Source of the DNA: Leucobacter aridicollis
Lineage (GTDB): Bacteria > Actinomycetota > Actinomycetes > Actinomycetales > Microbacteriaceae
DNA: 64,000 nucleotides
Reading direction: 5' to 3'
NCBI RefSeq assembly: GCF_024399335.1
Contig: NZ_CP075339.1
Span: 992,001-1,056,000, forward strand
The position numbers and the translations under genes were made by a program. The notes below the pieces were generated by a model that searched no databases, was not told the origin of the DNA, and saw nothing but the letters and a program-made list of their open reading frames with translations. Each line of letters starts with the position of its first letter. Position 1 is the first letter of the stretch. Shown here in pieces: positions 16,919-26,927 of the stretch.

Positions 16919-18466
16919 TTAGGGCTCGCTGACCCGTGCGAGCAGCTCAATCAGGATCGCTTCTGCCACGGGAGCGGGGAGCTTCTCAGCGAGCGCCATG
17001 AGCGGGGCGAGTTTGCCGGGGAGCGAGGATCCCTTCCCGCCAGGTTTGGTGCCGGCGCCGGCAACCTTCAGGATCCGCCACGCCATGTCGGGAGACGGGA
17101 CGCGGTAGTCGCCGCCTTCGCGTTTCGGCGCGTAGCCGAGGGCCTGCATGCCAAGCAGTTCGAGACGCGGGTTGGCCTGGCGTCGCCCGCGCACCGCGTC
17201 AGCGGAGGCGCGCAGCGCCGGAACGAGCTCGGGGAGCGTGCGCTCGGTGACCGGTGTAATCGTGAGGTGCGCGGTGTGCGGCAGCCGGACGCCGTTTCGT
17301 TGGGTGAAGCCCGGCTGATGCTGAATGCGAAAGCCACGTGTGGCAAGCTCATCGGCGAGGTGGTGCGGGTCGACTCGTTCGTCTCCAGGGACAGTGGTGT
17401 CGGTAACGAGTGCGATCGACGGGCCTGACGGCGCACCCCACACGTTCAGCCCACGAATGATCGACGCCTCGCGCACGATGGTCTCGGCCGAGCGCACGCA
17501 CGATGCGGTGAGCGCCGCGTAGCCGTCTGAGCCAAGCCGCTTCGTGATCGCCCAGGCCGCCGCGAGCGGCGAGGCAGGTTTTGATCCCAGTAGCGTCGGG
17601 TTCACGACTGGGTAGCCGGGCCAGCTCGTCGTCGCGAAGAACTGCGCGCGGTGCCTGCTGCGCCCGCGGTGCAGGAGCACGGAAACGCCCTTTGGAGCGT
17701 ACCCAAACTTGTGCAGGTCGGCCGAGATGCTCGTGACGCCAGGCACGCGAAAGTCCCAATCTGGCAGGCCAGGCCACCAGGGCAGGGCGAGCCCACCAAA
17801 GCACGCATCGACGTGACATGACAGACCAAACTCTTTCGCGATGCGTGCCACTTCTGCGACAGGATCGAGCGCGCCGTTCGGGTAGGCAGGCGCCGACACG
17901 ACGACGAGCGCGACGTCGGCACCGAGCTTCTTCTCGAAACCCTCGACCCGAACCGTGCCGTCTGGCTCGCACGGAACCGGATCCCAGTCGAGGTCGAACA
18001 TGCGCGCGGCCTTTTGGAACGCGGCGTGCACTGTCGACGCCGTGACGAGCCTGGGCATCTTCCCGGCTCGTGCGAGCTTCTCAGCGAGTTCGGGGTGCTC
18101 GGCCCGCCAGAGATCGCGTGCAGTTTTCACCGCGAGCAGGCAGCTCTCGGTGCCGCCGCTCGTGACGCTTCCCACGATGCTTCCGGTGCCGAAGCAGGAA
18201 GTGCCTCCTCCGAGTGCGCGGCGCATGAACGTAATGAGTTCGCGCTCCATAACAGCGATTGAGGGAAACGTCGTCGGATCGAGTGCGTTCAGCGGGCGGG
18301 TGAGCTCGGCGGCGTCGCGCGCGAGCTCGTCGAGTTCGCCGAGCCCTGAATCGTAAACGTATGAGAGCACGCGGCCACCCTGCGTCGGCGCGTCTCCAGC
18401 GCGAAGCTCGGTGAGCTCGGCGAGGATATCGGCCGCGGATGGGCCTGCGAATGGGCTCGAGGTCAC
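16919..18466 (-). CDS. PLP-dependent decarboxylase/lyase (group II, sphingosine-phosphate-lyase-like)
   Basis: 515 aa, GTG start overlapping the symporter stop (GTGA). It has a fold type I PLP layout: GSVTSGGTESCLLAVKTARD phosphate-binding region, the STVHAAFQKAARMF active-site His, the HVDACFGG Asp that binds the pyridine nitrogen, and the Schiff-base lysine in SADLHKFGYAPKG. These motifs match the glutamate/aromatic amino acid decarboxylase family and the closely related sphingosine-1-phosphate lyase group. The substrate cannot be fixed from sequence. Translational coupling to a GPH symporter suggests import or exchange of the substrate or product. Confidence 0.88.
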   Translation of the reverse strand: MTSSPFAGPSAADILAELTELRAGDAPTQGGRVLSYVYDSGLGELDELARDAAELTRPLNALDPTTFPSIAVMERELITFMRRALGGGTSCFGTGSIVGSVTSGGTESCLLAVKTARDLWRAEHPELAEKLARAGKMPRLVTASTVHAAFQKAARMFDLDWDPVPCEPDGTVRVEGFEKKLGADVALVVVSAPAYPNGALDPVAEVARIAKEFGLSCHVDACFGGLALPWWPGLPDWDFRVPGVTSISADLHKFGYAPKGVSVLLHRGRSRHRAQFFATTSWPGYPVVNPTLLGSKPASPLAAAWAITKRLGSDGYAALTASCVRSAETIVREASIIRGLNVWGAPSGPSIALVTDTTVPGDERVDPHHLADELATRGFRIQHQPGFTQRNGVRLPHTAHLTITPVTERTLPELVPALRASADAVRGRRQANPRLELLGMQALGYAPKREGGDYRVPSPDMAWRILKVAGAGTKPGGKGSSLPGKLAPLMALAEKLPAPVAEAILIELLARVSEP

Positions 18467-19896
18467 TGCGTGGTCACCCCAGCGTGCTCGACGTCGCGTT
18501 CGCTGAGCTTGTACCCCCGCAGCGTCGCGAGGCTCGCGAGCATGAGGAGCGCGGGGAAGAGGCTGAAGGCGAGCGCGATGCCCGAGATCGCCGTGGCGGG
18601 CTGTGTGACTGTCACCGATGCGACAGACTCGACGTAGCCAGTCGCCGCGAGTACGAGGGCCAGCGTCGTCGAACCGAGCGCCATGCCCGCCGTTTCGCCT
18701 GCGGTCCAGACACCGCCGAAGACCCCGGCGCGACCCTCGGGATCGCCAGACGTTGCCGCGTCATGACTCATCACGTCGGGGAGCATCGCCATTGGCATTG
18801 TTTGCATACCTGCGTACGCGGCGCCTGCGATGCCGACGGGGGCGAGAATCCACATACCTGGCCAGAGCAGCATGCCAATGAGCGCGATCGTCGCGACGAG
18901 GAACAGCAGGCTCGCGATCCGGAAGGTTCGTACCTTGCCGACGCGGTCTGCAATCCACCGCCAGACTGGCGCGAAGAGGAGCGCCGGGGCGATGAGGGAT
19001 GCGAAGAGGATCGTCACCGCCCCCTGATCGTGAAGCACCCACGTTGCGACGTATTGGGCGCCGGCAAGCATGAGGCCAGTGGCGAGACCTTGGAGCATGA
19101 ACGTTGCGAGGAGCGCGCGGAAGGGGGCACTGTCGCGGAGGGCGCGAAGGCCCTCGCGGTAGTGAGTCGCAGAGAATGCCTTGTGGCCGGCTGTCGCGGA
19201 GACAATCGGGCTGCCCTGGGGCGCGACTGTCGAAGCAACCCAGAGGCTCAGGCCGAGAAGCACCGCGGCCGCGACGGCCATGAGGAGGTAGCCGAGGAGC
19301 TGGTTGTCTGGGAACAGATCGCGAATTTCGGGGCCGCCCGCGCCGAACAACAGGATCGCGATCGTCAGTACGACAACCCGCCAGGTGAGCAGTCGAGTGC
19401 GCTCTTTGTAGCCGCCCGTGAGCTCTGCCGGGAGCGCAATGTATGGGATCTGGAACATGCTGAAGAACGTCGCGGCCGCGACGAATGCGATCAGCACCCA
19501 CGTCGCTGATACTGCTGGGCCGAGCCCTGGTGGCACCGCGAACATGAGCACGAACGTCACTGGTAGGCCGACGGCGCCAATGAGCATGGGGCCGCGGCGG
19601 GAGCCAGTGCGTGCGAGCGTGCGGTCGCTGAGCCCGCCGATGATCGGGTCGATGACGACATCCCAGATCTTCGCGAGCGTGACAATGAGGCCGGCTGCGA
19701 GCGCGGTGACGCCGAGCGAGTCAGTGAGATAGTAGACGAGCACGAGGCCGGGGAGGGTGGCGAAGCCTCCCGTCGCGAGCGAGCCCGCAGCGTAGCGGGT
19801 GACTGTGCGCGCCGGCAGCTTGGCAGCAGCGGGTGTGGTTCCGGTCGCGGGCATCCCGGGCATCGGAACAGACTCAGAACTCGACGGTGAACTCAT
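18463..19896 (-). CDS. GPH-family (MelB-like) cation symporter, MFS
   Basis: 477 aa from ATG 19896, with about 12 hydrophobic segments. The glycoside-pentoside-hexuronide signature is visible in LVYYLTDSLGV, the AKIWDVVIDPIIGGLSDRT loop and SRRGPMLIGA. This family takes up sugars or related compounds with Na+/H+. Being translationally coupled to a PLP decarboxylase is unusual for a sugar symporter, so the substrate is open. The ATG is 6 nt after a TACGCT box. Confidence 0.88.
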   Translation of the reverse strand: MSSPSSSESVPMPGMPATGTTPAAAKLPARTVTRYAAGSLATGGFATLPGLVLVYYLTDSLGVTALAAGLIVTLAKIWDVVIDPIIGGLSDRTLARTGSRRGPMLIGAVGLPVTFVLMFAVPPGLGPAVSATWVLIAFVAAATFFSMFQIPYIALPAELTGGYKERTRLLTWRVVVLTIAILLFGAGGPEIRDLFPDNQLLGYLLMAVAAAVLLGLSLWVASTVAPQGSPIVSATAGHKAFSATHYREGLRALRDSAPFRALLATFMLQGLATGLMLAGAQYVATWVLHDQGAVTILFASLIAPALLFAPVWRWIADRVGKVRTFRIASLLFLVATIALIGMLLWPGMWILAPVGIAGAAYAGMQTMPMAMLPDVMSHDAATSGDPEGRAGVFGGVWTAGETAGMALGSTTLALVLAATGYVESVASVTVTQPATAISGIALAFSLFPALLMLASLATLRGYKLSERDVEHAGVTTQ

Positions 19897-19902
19897 GTGA
19901 AT

Positions 19903-19908
19903 AGCGTA
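19903..19908 (-). promoter_or_regulatory. -10 box, leaderless start of the GPH symporter
   Basis: TACGCT on the minus strand, 6 nt before ATG 19896. Confidence 0.5.
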
Positions 19909-20001
19909 GCCGAACGCCGGGTGCTGGCAGGCCGCGCCGCGGTCAGAAACGCCGCGCGCCGCCCGCCAAAACGGCGAGCGGCGCGCGGCACACACGGAGC
20001 G

Positions 20002-20922
20002 TTAGCTGGCTGGGAAGCCCTGCAAATACTCAAGCAGCTGCGCAGACGCCTGCGGGTCTCGCATAACCTCCATGAGCTCAGGAGTCTGCATCATCGCTGT
20101 CCCCACGACTGCCACAACGACAATGAACGCGAGAACTCCAGCTGCGAGTGGCGCCCAGAACGTGAGCTTCCCGGCCCGGAGCCTGCGAATCGAGAACACA
20201 AGCACGAGGCCGTACAGCACGAGCAGCCCGAGACCGATGGCCTTCCCTGTGACGTCGAGCCATGCTGGCGGGGTCAAGCTTGTGATGCCAGGGGCGTCCT
20301 CCATGAGGGAGAACATCGTCTTCATGCCCATCATCGCGAAGGCAGACTGCAGCGCGCCGAAACCGCCGAAGACGAGCAGCAGGATCGTCACGATCCTGTC
20401 GCCCATGTTCGCTGGCTTCTGGTAGCCGGGCGCGCCCTGCGGCGCAGCCTGGAATCGAGGTGCCTGCGGCGTCTGCTGCGGCGCCTGCTGTGGGGTCTGG
20501 CCCTGTGCGGGGGCACGGTAGGGGGCGCCGGAGTCTCCCTGAGTCGCGGACTTCCGTGATGGTCGCGCGATGCCTGCGCCAAGGTTATGGGGTACACCCT
20601 GCACAGTCGCAGGCGTCGGCGACGCGGCACCTGGGCCTGCCTGCACTGGAGACGACGGCTTCGAGGCATCGGGGGCGCTGTCGGCGCCCTCCGGCTTCCA
20701 CTCCCAACCCTCGGGGGCGTACTCGCCGAACTCGGGCTGCGGGCGGGTGTCACGAGGCTGCTGGGTCATAGGCGCTGCGGGCTCGGCGGGTGCGGCCTGC
20801 TCCGCGGCAGGCGTCGTGCCTGCTGCGGCTGGCTCCGCAACCGATCCTTCGCCAGCGTCAGCGGCCAGAGGGCGCTGACCCGCTGGATCTGATGCGCCGG
20901 GTTCGCCGGGAGTCCCCGTCAC
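20002..20922 (-). CDS. DUF6264-like membrane protein
   Basis: 306 aa. A Pro/Ala/Gln-rich disordered N-terminal half contains FGEYAPEGWEWKPEG. Three hydrophobic segments follow (RIVTILLLVFGGFGALQSAF, IGLGLLVLYGLVLVFSI, FWAPLAAGVLAFIVVVAVVG). This matches a Microbacteriaceae family I recall as DUF6264, whose function is unknown. The GTG start overlaps the fba stop by one base, so it is probably expressed with fba. Confidence 0.75.
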   Translation of the reverse strand: MTGTPGEPGASDPAGQRPLAADAGEGSVAEPAAAGTTPAAEQAAPAEPAAPMTQQPRDTRPQPEFGEYAPEGWEWKPEGADSAPDASKPSSPVQAGPGAASPTPATVQGVPHNLGAGIARPSRKSATQGDSGAPYRAPAQGQTPQQAPQQTPQAPRFQAAPQGAPGYQKPANMGDRIVTILLLVFGGFGALQSAFAMMGMKTMFSLMEDAPGITSLTPPAWLDVTGKAIGLGLLVLYGLVLVFSIRRLRAGKLTFWAPLAAGVLAFIVVVAVVGTAMMQTPELMEVMRDPQASAQLLEYLQGFPAS

Positions 20923-21950
20923 TATGCGCTCACCGACTTCCCTGCGGAACCGAGCTGCTCAGCGGCAAGCGCGATGCGCGCGGCCATCCCGTTCTCGCCG
21001 ACCTTGCCCCAGGCACGCGGGTCGTACGTCTTCTTGTTGCCGACCTCGCCGTCGATCTTCAGCAGACCGTCGTAGTTCTTGAGCATGTAGTCCACGATCG
21101 GGCGGGTGAATGCGTACTGGGTGTCGGTGTCGATATTCATCTTGATGACGCCATTGCGCACTGCCTCGGCGATCTCCTCAGCCGACGAGCCCGATCCGCC
21201 ATGGAAGACGAGGTCGAGCGGGTTCTTGCCGGTGCCGTACTTCGCCTGCAGTCCGTCCTGGATCTCGGCGAGGAGTTCGGGCCGCAGCGTCACTCCACCA
21301 GGCTTGTACACGCCGTGCACGTTGCCGAAAGTGAGTGCCGTGAGGTAGCGGCCACGCTCGCCGAGGCCGAGCGCCTCGACAGTTGCAATGCCGTCTTCGA
21401 GGGTGCTGTACAGGCTGTCGTTGATCTCATGGCTGATGCCGTCTTCCTCGCCACCAACGATGCCGATCTCGACCTCAAGGATCACATTGATTGCGGCGAG
21501 TCGGGGAAGCAGTTCTTTCGCGATGTCGAGGTTCTCAGCGAGCGGCACCGCCGAGCCGTCCCACATGTGCGACTGGAAGTAGGGCAGACCGCCCTCCTTC
21601 ACACGCTCCTCGCTCGCGGCAACGAGCGGTAGCACGAAACTCTCGAGGTGCTGCTTGGGGCAGTGGTCGGTGTGGAGCGCGACCGTGACGTCGTATGCCT
21701 TCGCAACTTCTTCCGCGTACTTCGCGAACGCGATCGCGCCACCGGCGCGGTTCTGCACCGTGTGACCAGCGAGGTAGTCGGCGCCGCCGAAGCTCACCTG
21801 CAGGATGCCGTCGGAACCTGCCTCCGCAAAGCCCTGAATAGCGGAATTGATGGTCTGGGAGCTCGACACGTTGACCGCGGGGAAGGCGAATCCGCCTGCC
21901 TTCGCGGCGTCAAGCATCGCGGCGTACTGTTCCGGAGTTGCGACGGGCAT
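20922..21950 (-). CDS. fba: Class II fructose-bisphosphate aldolase
   Basis: 342 aa, RBS AAGGAG before ATG 21950. This is a zinc-dependent aldolase that interconverts fructose 1,6-bisphosphate with DHAP and G3P in glycolysis and gluconeogenesis. The visible family blocks are VALHTDHC (zinc/catalytic), [33 protein letters not shown] and [12 protein letters not shown]. It is divergent from glpX, which hydrolyses the aldolase substrate, so the pair governs this node of carbon flow. Confidence 0.96.
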   Translation of the reverse strand: MPVATPEQYAAMLDAAKAGGFAFPAVNVSSSQTINSAIQGFAEAGSDGILQVSFGGADYLAGHTVQNRAGGAIAFAKYAEEVAKAYDVTVALHTDHCPKQHLESFVLPLVAASEERVKEGGLPYFQSHMWDGSAVPLAENLDIAKELLPRLAAINVILEVEIGIVGGEEDGISHEINDSLYSTLEDGIATVEALGLGERGRYLTALTFGNVHGVYKPGGVTLRPELLAEIQDGLQAKYGTGKNPLDLVFHGGSGSSAEEIAEAVRNGVIKMNIDTDTQYAFTRPIVDYMLKNYDGLLKIDGEVGNKKTYDPRAWGKVGENGMAARIALAAEQLGSAGKSVSA

Positions 21951-22076
21951 AGGTGCTCCTTGGGCTTCTGGAGGTTGCGCGCTTTCAGCGCGTCAACACA
22001 CGATGAGTCTTGGCGGCGCGGAAGCCGTGTCACGAAGAACGCCACCGGGCCGCACTGCATGCTCCAGTCTACGCGG

Positions 22077-22082
22077 TAGTCT
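22077..22082 (+). promoter_or_regulatory. -10 box, leaderless start of glpX
   Basis: TAGTCT, 7 nt before ATG 22090. Confidence 0.6.
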
Positions 22083-22089
22083 TATGTGT

Positions 22090-23073
22090 ATGACTGATCC
22101 TCTTTCGCTTGACGAATGGCAGCCCGACCGGAACCTCGCGATGGAGCTTGTCCGCGCGACAGAAGCCGCAGCGATGCGCTCGACCCCGTGGATCGGTCGC
22201 GGTGACAAGAACGCGGCCGACGGCGCGGCGGTCGACGCGATGCGCCGCTTCCTCGCGACAGTCAACATGAACGGCACCGTCGTCATCGGCGAGGGCGAGA
22301 AAGACGACGCCCCGTGGCTGTACAACGGCGAGCGCGTCGGTAACGGGCACGGCGCGGAGTGCGACGTCGCGGTCGACCCGATCGACGGCACCCGCCTCAC
22401 CGCTGAGGGGCGCCCAGGCGCGCTCTCGGTGATCGCAGTCGCCGACCGTGGCAGCATGTACGACCCGTCTGCAGTCTTCTACATGGACAAGCTCGTCGCC
22501 GGGCCCGAGGGCGTCGGCGTTGTCGACATTCGCAAGCCCATCGGTGAGAACATCCGAGCACTCGCAAAGGTGAAGGGCGTCGACGTCTCTGATATCCGCG
22601 TCGCGGTTCTCGACCGCCCGCGTCACGATCAGCTCATCACCGACATTCGCGAGGCAGGCGCCGGCACCCGACTCATCATGGACGGCGATGTCGCGGGAGG
22701 CGTGAACGCTGCCCGCTGGGATTCGAGCATCGATCTCTGCGTCGGCATCGGCGGCACACCTGAGGGCATCATCACGGCGTGTGCAGTGAAGGCGCTCGGC
22801 GGTGTGATCCAGGGTCGCCTCTGGCCGAAGGACGACGACGAGCGCCAGAAGGCAATCGACGCTGGCCACGACCTCGACCGTGTCCTCGAGGCGAACGACC
22901 TCGTCGCGAGCGACAACTGCTACTTCGTCGCCACTGGCATCACCGACGCCGAGTTCGTCGAGGGCGTGCAGCGTCGTGGTCCGTTCGTGCGCGCGGAGAG
23001 CATTGTGATGCGGTCGCACTCGGGCACGATCCGCCACATCATCAGCGACATGGATCCGAACCGCTGGGAGTAG
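22090..23073 (+). CDS. glpX: Class II fructose-1,6-bisphosphatase
   Basis: 327 aa from ATG 22090; the longer frame upstream runs through the promoter. It hydrolyses FBP to F6P in gluconeogenesis. The class II blocks [33 protein letters not shown] and [11 protein letters not shown] plus the [15 protein letters not shown] region are all present. It is the sole gluconeogenic FBPase type in most actinobacteria. It is divergent from fba. Confidence 0.96.
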   Translation: MTDPLSLDEWQPDRNLAMELVRATEAAAMRSTPWIGRGDKNAADGAAVDAMRRFLATVNMNGTVVIGEGEKDDAPWLYNGERVGNGHGAECDVAVDPIDGTRLTAEGRPGALSVIAVADRGSMYDPSAVFYMDKLVAGPEGVGVVDIRKPIGENIRALAKVKGVDVSDIRVAVLDRPRHDQLITDIREAGAGTRLIMDGDVAGGVNAARWDSSIDLCVGIGGTPEGIITACAVKALGGVIQGRLWPKDDDERQKAIDAGHDLDRVLEANDLVASDNCYFVATGITDAEFVEGVQRRGPFVRAESIVMRSHSGTIRHIISDMDPNRWE

Positions 23074-23136
23074 TCCCGGTCAGACGGCCCGGTGCGCGGT
23101 TGGTGGCAACGTAGTTCACACAGCGAGGAGTTCGAC

Positions 23137-23607
23137 ATGAGTTTCATTACACGGACGGCACGCCTCGTGGCGTGGACGGGTCTCACCGCGGCCGGGGCGA
23201 TTCACGCAGTGTGGGCGTCTGGCTCGTCGTGGCCAGAGCGCAACCACAAACGCCTCAGTGAGGCTGTTGTTGGCAATGGCAAGCAGCTGCCAGACGCGCA
23301 GGCGACGATGGTTGTCTCCGGCCTCGCGTTCGCGGGTGGTGCAGTTGCCGCAGGCGGGCTGGGCGAGGGCAAGTTCATTGTCGGAGTGCGGCGGATCGCC
23401 GGACTCGCACTCATTGCGCGCGCCGCGTTCGGCGGGGCCGCTGCGCTGAATGTGCTCGGGCTCGACGAACCAGGAAAACGATTCGAAGAGCTCGACCGGC
23501 GCTACTACCGGCCGGCCTTCGGTATCCTCGGTGCCGCGATGCTGCTTGGCGCGAAGGACTCGAAGAAGCGCGCAGCGAAGCTGACGCTCAAGCGCGAGGG
23601 ACGCTAG
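23137..23607 (+). CDS. DUF3995-like small membrane protein
   Basis: 156 aa from ATG 23137 with a GAGGAG RBS. The opening GLTAAGAIHAVWASGSSWPE is characteristic of DUF3995 proteins. About four hydrophobic segments are present. Function unknown. The 3' end overlaps the convergent deacetylase gene by 4 nt. Confidence 0.8.
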   Translation: MSFITRTARLVAWTGLTAAGAIHAVWASGSSWPERNHKRLSEAVVGNGKQLPDAQATMVVSGLAFAGGAVAAGGLGEGKFIVGVRRIAGLALIARAAFGGAAALNVLGLDEPGKRFEELDRRYYRPAFGILGAAMLLGAKDSKKRAAKLTLKREGR

Positions 23608-24497
23608 CTCCGTTCGCTCTGAGCTTTCCCGTCGAGAGACGCGATCGGGGCGGTTCCCTGCACGGGGAGGCCGAGCGATGCGGTGTGCGCCGCGATCTCC
23701 CTGAGCGGGGCGAGCCACACGTCGTCGAGTGACGTGACCTCGGCGACGAGCGAGTCGAGTGCTGCCGCGCGTCCCGGCCTGCCGCTGAGGAACGGATGGT
23801 TCGTCAGCACCCAGCACCCGCCGAAACGTCGCATCCCGTGGAGCTCACTTCGCCACAGCTCGACCGCGTGCGCCGGTGTCTGGATCGGCCCAAGCTCAGT
23901 GACGCTCGGCAGGAAGCAGTACTGCTCCCAGTCGTCAAGTGCCCACTGAATTGGGATCTCGATGAGTGGCGCTCCGTCGGGCGAGTGCTCAGCAGTGCTC
24001 GCGAGCGGGTACGGTAGGTCAGCATCCATCAGACTTGATTCGTACAGAAACCCGTGCTTCGCGAGCAGCCCTGGCATATCCCACGACAGATCCCACATGG
24101 GCGCGCGATATCCGACCGGCCGCTCGCCCGTAAGACGCTCCAGCGTCTCGCTCCCGCGCGTAATCTCCTGCTCGCGCTCGAGCGGGGTGAGCGTCGTCGG
24201 AGTCACGTGGTTGTAGCCGTGGTGTGCGAGTTCGTGACCCGCCGCCGCGATGTCCCGAACGACCCCCGGGTAGCGCTCTGCCGTGAATCCGGGGACGAAG
24301 AACGTCGACTGCACGCCGTGGATGTCGAGAATGTCGAGGATGCGCCTGACGCCCACGAGCGGGCCGTAGGCCTGGTGCGTCATCGTGCTCATGCTCGCCG
24401 CAGTGGCGGGCGCCGCGCCGAGCGCTGCAGACTCACCGTCGACGTCAAAACTAAACGACGCAGCGCACGCTGCCCCTCCAGGCCACTCGAACTTCAC
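23604..24497 (-). CDS. Polysaccharide-deacetylase (CE4/NodB) family hydrolase
   Basis: 297 aa from GTG 24497. CE4 motifs are visible: SFSFDVDGES (catalytic Asp pair), AAAGHELAHHGYNH (metal-binding His pair), PVGYRAPMWDLSWDM and the distal NHPFLSGRPGR. There is no signal peptide, so it is cytoplasmic. That fits the subgroup acting on small amides (PuuE-like allantoinase, N-acyl-polyamine or imide deacylases) rather than cell-wall chitin. It ends an operon with agmatinase, two SDRs and a permease, where removal of an N-acyl group from a polyamine-like or amino compound would make sense. The exact substrate is unknown. Confidence 0.87.
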   Translation of the reverse strand: MKFEWPGGAACAASFSFDVDGESAALGAAPATAASMSTMTHQAYGPLVGVRRILDILDIHGVQSTFFVPGFTAERYPGVVRDIAAAGHELAHHGYNHVTPTTLTPLEREQEITRGSETLERLTGERPVGYRAPMWDLSWDMPGLLAKHGFLYESSLMDADLPYPLASTAEHSPDGAPLIEIPIQWALDDWEQYCFLPSVTELGPIQTPAHAVELWRSELHGMRRFGGCWVLTNHPFLSGRPGRAAALDSLVAEVTSLDDVWLAPLREIAAHTASLGLPVQGTAPIASLDGKAQSERS

Positions 24498-24503
24498 GCT
24501 CGC

Positions 24504-25448
24504 CTACTTTCTCGCCATGATCGATACGAGATCATACGCGCAGTGTGCCGCCGCAACCGCAGTAATGCTTGCGTGGTCAAACGGTGGAGCGACCTCCACG
24601 ACATCGGCGCCGACGAGGTGCTTGTCCTTTAGCCCTCGGAGCAGCTCGAGCAGCTCCCGGCTCGTCAAGCCACCTGCCTCCGGCGTGCCTGTTCCCGGTG
24701 CGTGAGCGGGATCGAGCACGTCGATGTCGATGGAGATGTAGAGCGGCGCATCGCCGACCCTGTCGCTGATCCGCTTGATGATGTCGGTGAATGGGGTCGT
24801 GTGGAACTCGCGCGCATGCACGATCGTGAACCCAAGCTCAGCGTCGTCGGTCAGGTCATCGGCGCTGTACAGGGAACCCCTGATCCCAACGTGCGCCGAG
24901 TGCTCCTTGAGCAGGAGGCCTTCTTCGATAGCGACGCGGAACGGCGTGCCGTGCGTGACCGGGGTATCAAAGTAGGGCCCCCACGTGTCGAGGTGGGCGT
25001 CGAAGTGTACGAGCGCGACTGGTCCGTGCACTTTGGCAAGCGCTCGGAGCGAGGCGAGCGCAATTGTGTGGTCGCCGCCAAGCACGACGACACGCTTGTC
25101 TTCCGCGATGAGCGAGGAGATGCCGGCTTCGATCTCGGTGAGCGCAGTGGTGATGTCGAACGGATTGCAGTCGAGGTCACCAGCGTCGACGACCTGCACC
25201 GAATCAAACGGTGCGGTTTCGAGCGCTGGGTTGTATGGCCGGAGAAGCCGTGACGCCTCGCGGATCGCCCCGGGCCCGAAGCGTGCACCCGGCCTGAACG
25301 TCACACCGGCGTCGAATGGTACCCCGACGATCGCGATGTCGTGCGTGGGTGCGTCGGTGATCCTCGGCAGTCGCGCAAACGTTGTGAAGCCAGCGTAGCG
25401 GGGGGAGAGTTGACCGTCGATTGGTGGAATTGGGGTATTTGTTGTCAC
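24504..25448 (-). CDS. Agmatinase/ureohydrolase family enzyme
   Basis: 314 aa from GTG 25448 with AGGAAGG upstream. The binuclear manganese motifs of the arginase superfamily are intact: VVLGGDHTIAL, VHFDAHLDTW and SIDIDVLDPAHAPGTGTPE. It hydrolyses a guanidino compound to urea plus an amine. Agmatine, guanidinobutyrate or guanidinopropionate are the family options, and the operon (PucR regulator, APC permease, SDRs) leaves this open. It lies 6 nt upstream of the deacetylase. Confidence 0.88.
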   Translation of the reverse strand: MTTNTPIPPIDGQLSPRYAGFTTFARLPRITDAPTHDIAIVGVPFDAGVTFRPGARFGPGAIREASRLLRPYNPALETAPFDSVQVVDAGDLDCNPFDITTALTEIEAGISSLIAEDKRVVVLGGDHTIALASLRALAKVHGPVALVHFDAHLDTWGPYFDTPVTHGTPFRVAIEEGLLLKEHSAHVGIRGSLYSADDLTDDAELGFTIVHAREFHTTPFTDIIKRISDRVGDAPLYISIDIDVLDPAHAPGTGTPEAGGLTSRELLELLRGLKDKHLVGADVVEVAPPFDHASITAVAAAHCAYDLVSIMARK

Positions 25449-25460
25449 TGATTGACCTTC

Positions 25461-26234
25461 CTACACGCGGCCGCGGGTCGCGCCGCCGTTGATCTGAATG
25501 GTTTGGCCTGCCATCGCCGTGAGCGCGGGGTCGCAGAGAAACCTGACGGCTTCGGCGATCTCTTCGGGCTGCCCGATTCTGCCGACGGGGATGCCAGCCG
25601 AATACTCGCGATGCATTTCTTCGAGGGTGAGCCCCGCGGCTTCAGCGTCGACAGAGAGTTGGGGAGTGTCGATGACGCCCGGAGCGATTGCGTTCACGAA
25701 GATCCCTTCGGGCGCGAGCTCGTGGCCGAGAGACTTGACGAGGCTGATGAGGCCTGCCTTCGATGCGGCGTAGGCAGTCGCCTCTGGCCAGCCAGTGACT
25801 CCCCACTCACTCACGATGACGACGATCCTGCCGCCGCGCCCCGTCTCCCGCATCACGAGGGTGGCCTCCTGGATGAGCGCGAAGGTACCTAACAGGTTTG
25901 TTTCCACGACACGCCACCACTCGGCCTCGTTGGCGTTAGACATGAGCGACATCGACATCGTTGCGTGATTTGCCACGAGTACGTCGAGCCCGTCTGTGCG
26001 CGCCGCCTCACGAACCAGACCCCGACATCCAGCGGGCGTTGACAGGTCGGCGACAATACCGGAAACGGAGGGGATGCTCTCCAAGAGCCCCAACCGGGCA
26101 TCGCGCGCGCGACCGTGGGCGAACACTGTCGCCCCTGCATCGCTGAGTGCGGCAACCTGGGCCTGACCAAGCCCGCCGGTTGCGCCGGTGACGAGGGCTC
26201 GACTGCCAGTAAGAAGTCGTGTGCGTGTGGCCAT
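25461..26234 (-). CDS. SDR family oxidoreductase (first of two)
   Basis: 257 aa. Classical SDR: cofactor motif TGATGGLGQ, NNAG-equivalent VANHATM, catalytic Ser in IVSEWG and the YAASK pair, with a C-terminal GQTIQINGGA. It should oxidise or reduce an alcohol/carbonyl with NAD(P). It is separated by 3 nt from the second SDR, so it is part of the catabolic operon. Confidence 0.9.
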   Translation of the reverse strand: MATRTRLLTGSRALVTGATGGLGQAQVAALSDAGATVFAHGRARDARLGLLESIPSVSGIVADLSTPAGCRGLVREAARTDGLDVLVANHATMSMSLMSNANEAEWWRVVETNLLGTFALIQEATLVMRETGRGGRIVVIVSEWGVTGWPEATAYAASKAGLISLVKSLGHELAPEGIFVNAIAPGVIDTPQLSVDAEAAGLTLEEMHREYSAGIPVGRIGQPEEIAEAVRFLCDPALTAMAGQTIQINGGATRGRV

Positions 26235-26237
26235 GAC

Positions 26238-26927
26238 TTAGATCACTGCTCCTGAGTTCGGGTGAAGCGTATCGCCGGTGATGAATCCGCTCGAGGTCAT
26301 GAGATACGAGACGCAGGCTGCGACGTCAGCAGGCTCGGCAAGCGCGCGAGTGGGCAGCGTCGCGAGGTAATCCTGGTCCCGCCACGGGGAGTCATCCGAG
26401 AGCATTGGCGTGTTCGTAGGCCCTGGCGCGACAGAGTTGACTGTGATGCCGGTGCCTGCGAGTTCGGCGGCGAGGCTTCGCATGGCGCCGAGAACCGCGC
26501 CTTTCGCCGCAGAATAGTGTGAGTCGCGCGCTCCTCCGCCAATCGCCAGCTCGCTGGTGATCGCGATGATCCTGCCCGAACCTGCGTCGCGCATTCCTGG
26601 AATGACTGCCCGGGCGGTCGCGAAGAAGCCGCCCAAGTGGGTGTGAAGCATCGCGCTCGCTGCAGCGTCGCTCACCTCTGTGAAGGGCACGCTCTCGTAG
26701 TTGCCAGCGGCGCTCACGACACCGAACACGGGCCCAAACTGTTTGATTACCTCTGCGGTCGCAGTGCTGACCGCTTGAGTGTCGGCAACGTCGATGACCC
26801 AGCTCGCGGCTGCATCCGGCGCATGCTTCCGATCGAAGCCGACAACCACGAAGCCTTCCTCCGTGAGCCGCCTTGAGATTGCAGCGCCCATTCCGCCGGC
26901 CGCCCCAGTCACGATAACCGTACGCAT
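26238..26927 (-). CDS. SDR family oxidoreductase (second of two)
   Basis: 229 aa from ATG 26927, which overlaps the permease stop (TGATG). Motifs TGAAGGMG, SAAGNYES, ITSELAIGG and YSAAK are intact, with a GDTLHPNSGAVI end. The longer frame to 27107 is antisense to nothing and lies inside the permease, so it is rejected. Two adjacent SDRs suggest sequential oxidation or stereo-inversion steps on the operon's substrate. Confidence 0.9.
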   Translation of the reverse strand: MRTVIVTGAAGGMGAAISRRLTEEGFVVVGFDRKHAPDAAASWVIDVADTQAVSTATAEVIKQFGPVFGVVSAAGNYESVPFTEVSDAAASAMLHTHLGGFFATARAVIPGMRDAGSGRIIAITSELAIGGGARDSHYSAAKGAVLGAMRSLAAELAGTGITVNSVAPGPTNTPMLSDDSPWRDQDYLATLPTRALAEPADVAACVSYLMTSSGFITGDTLHPNSGAVI

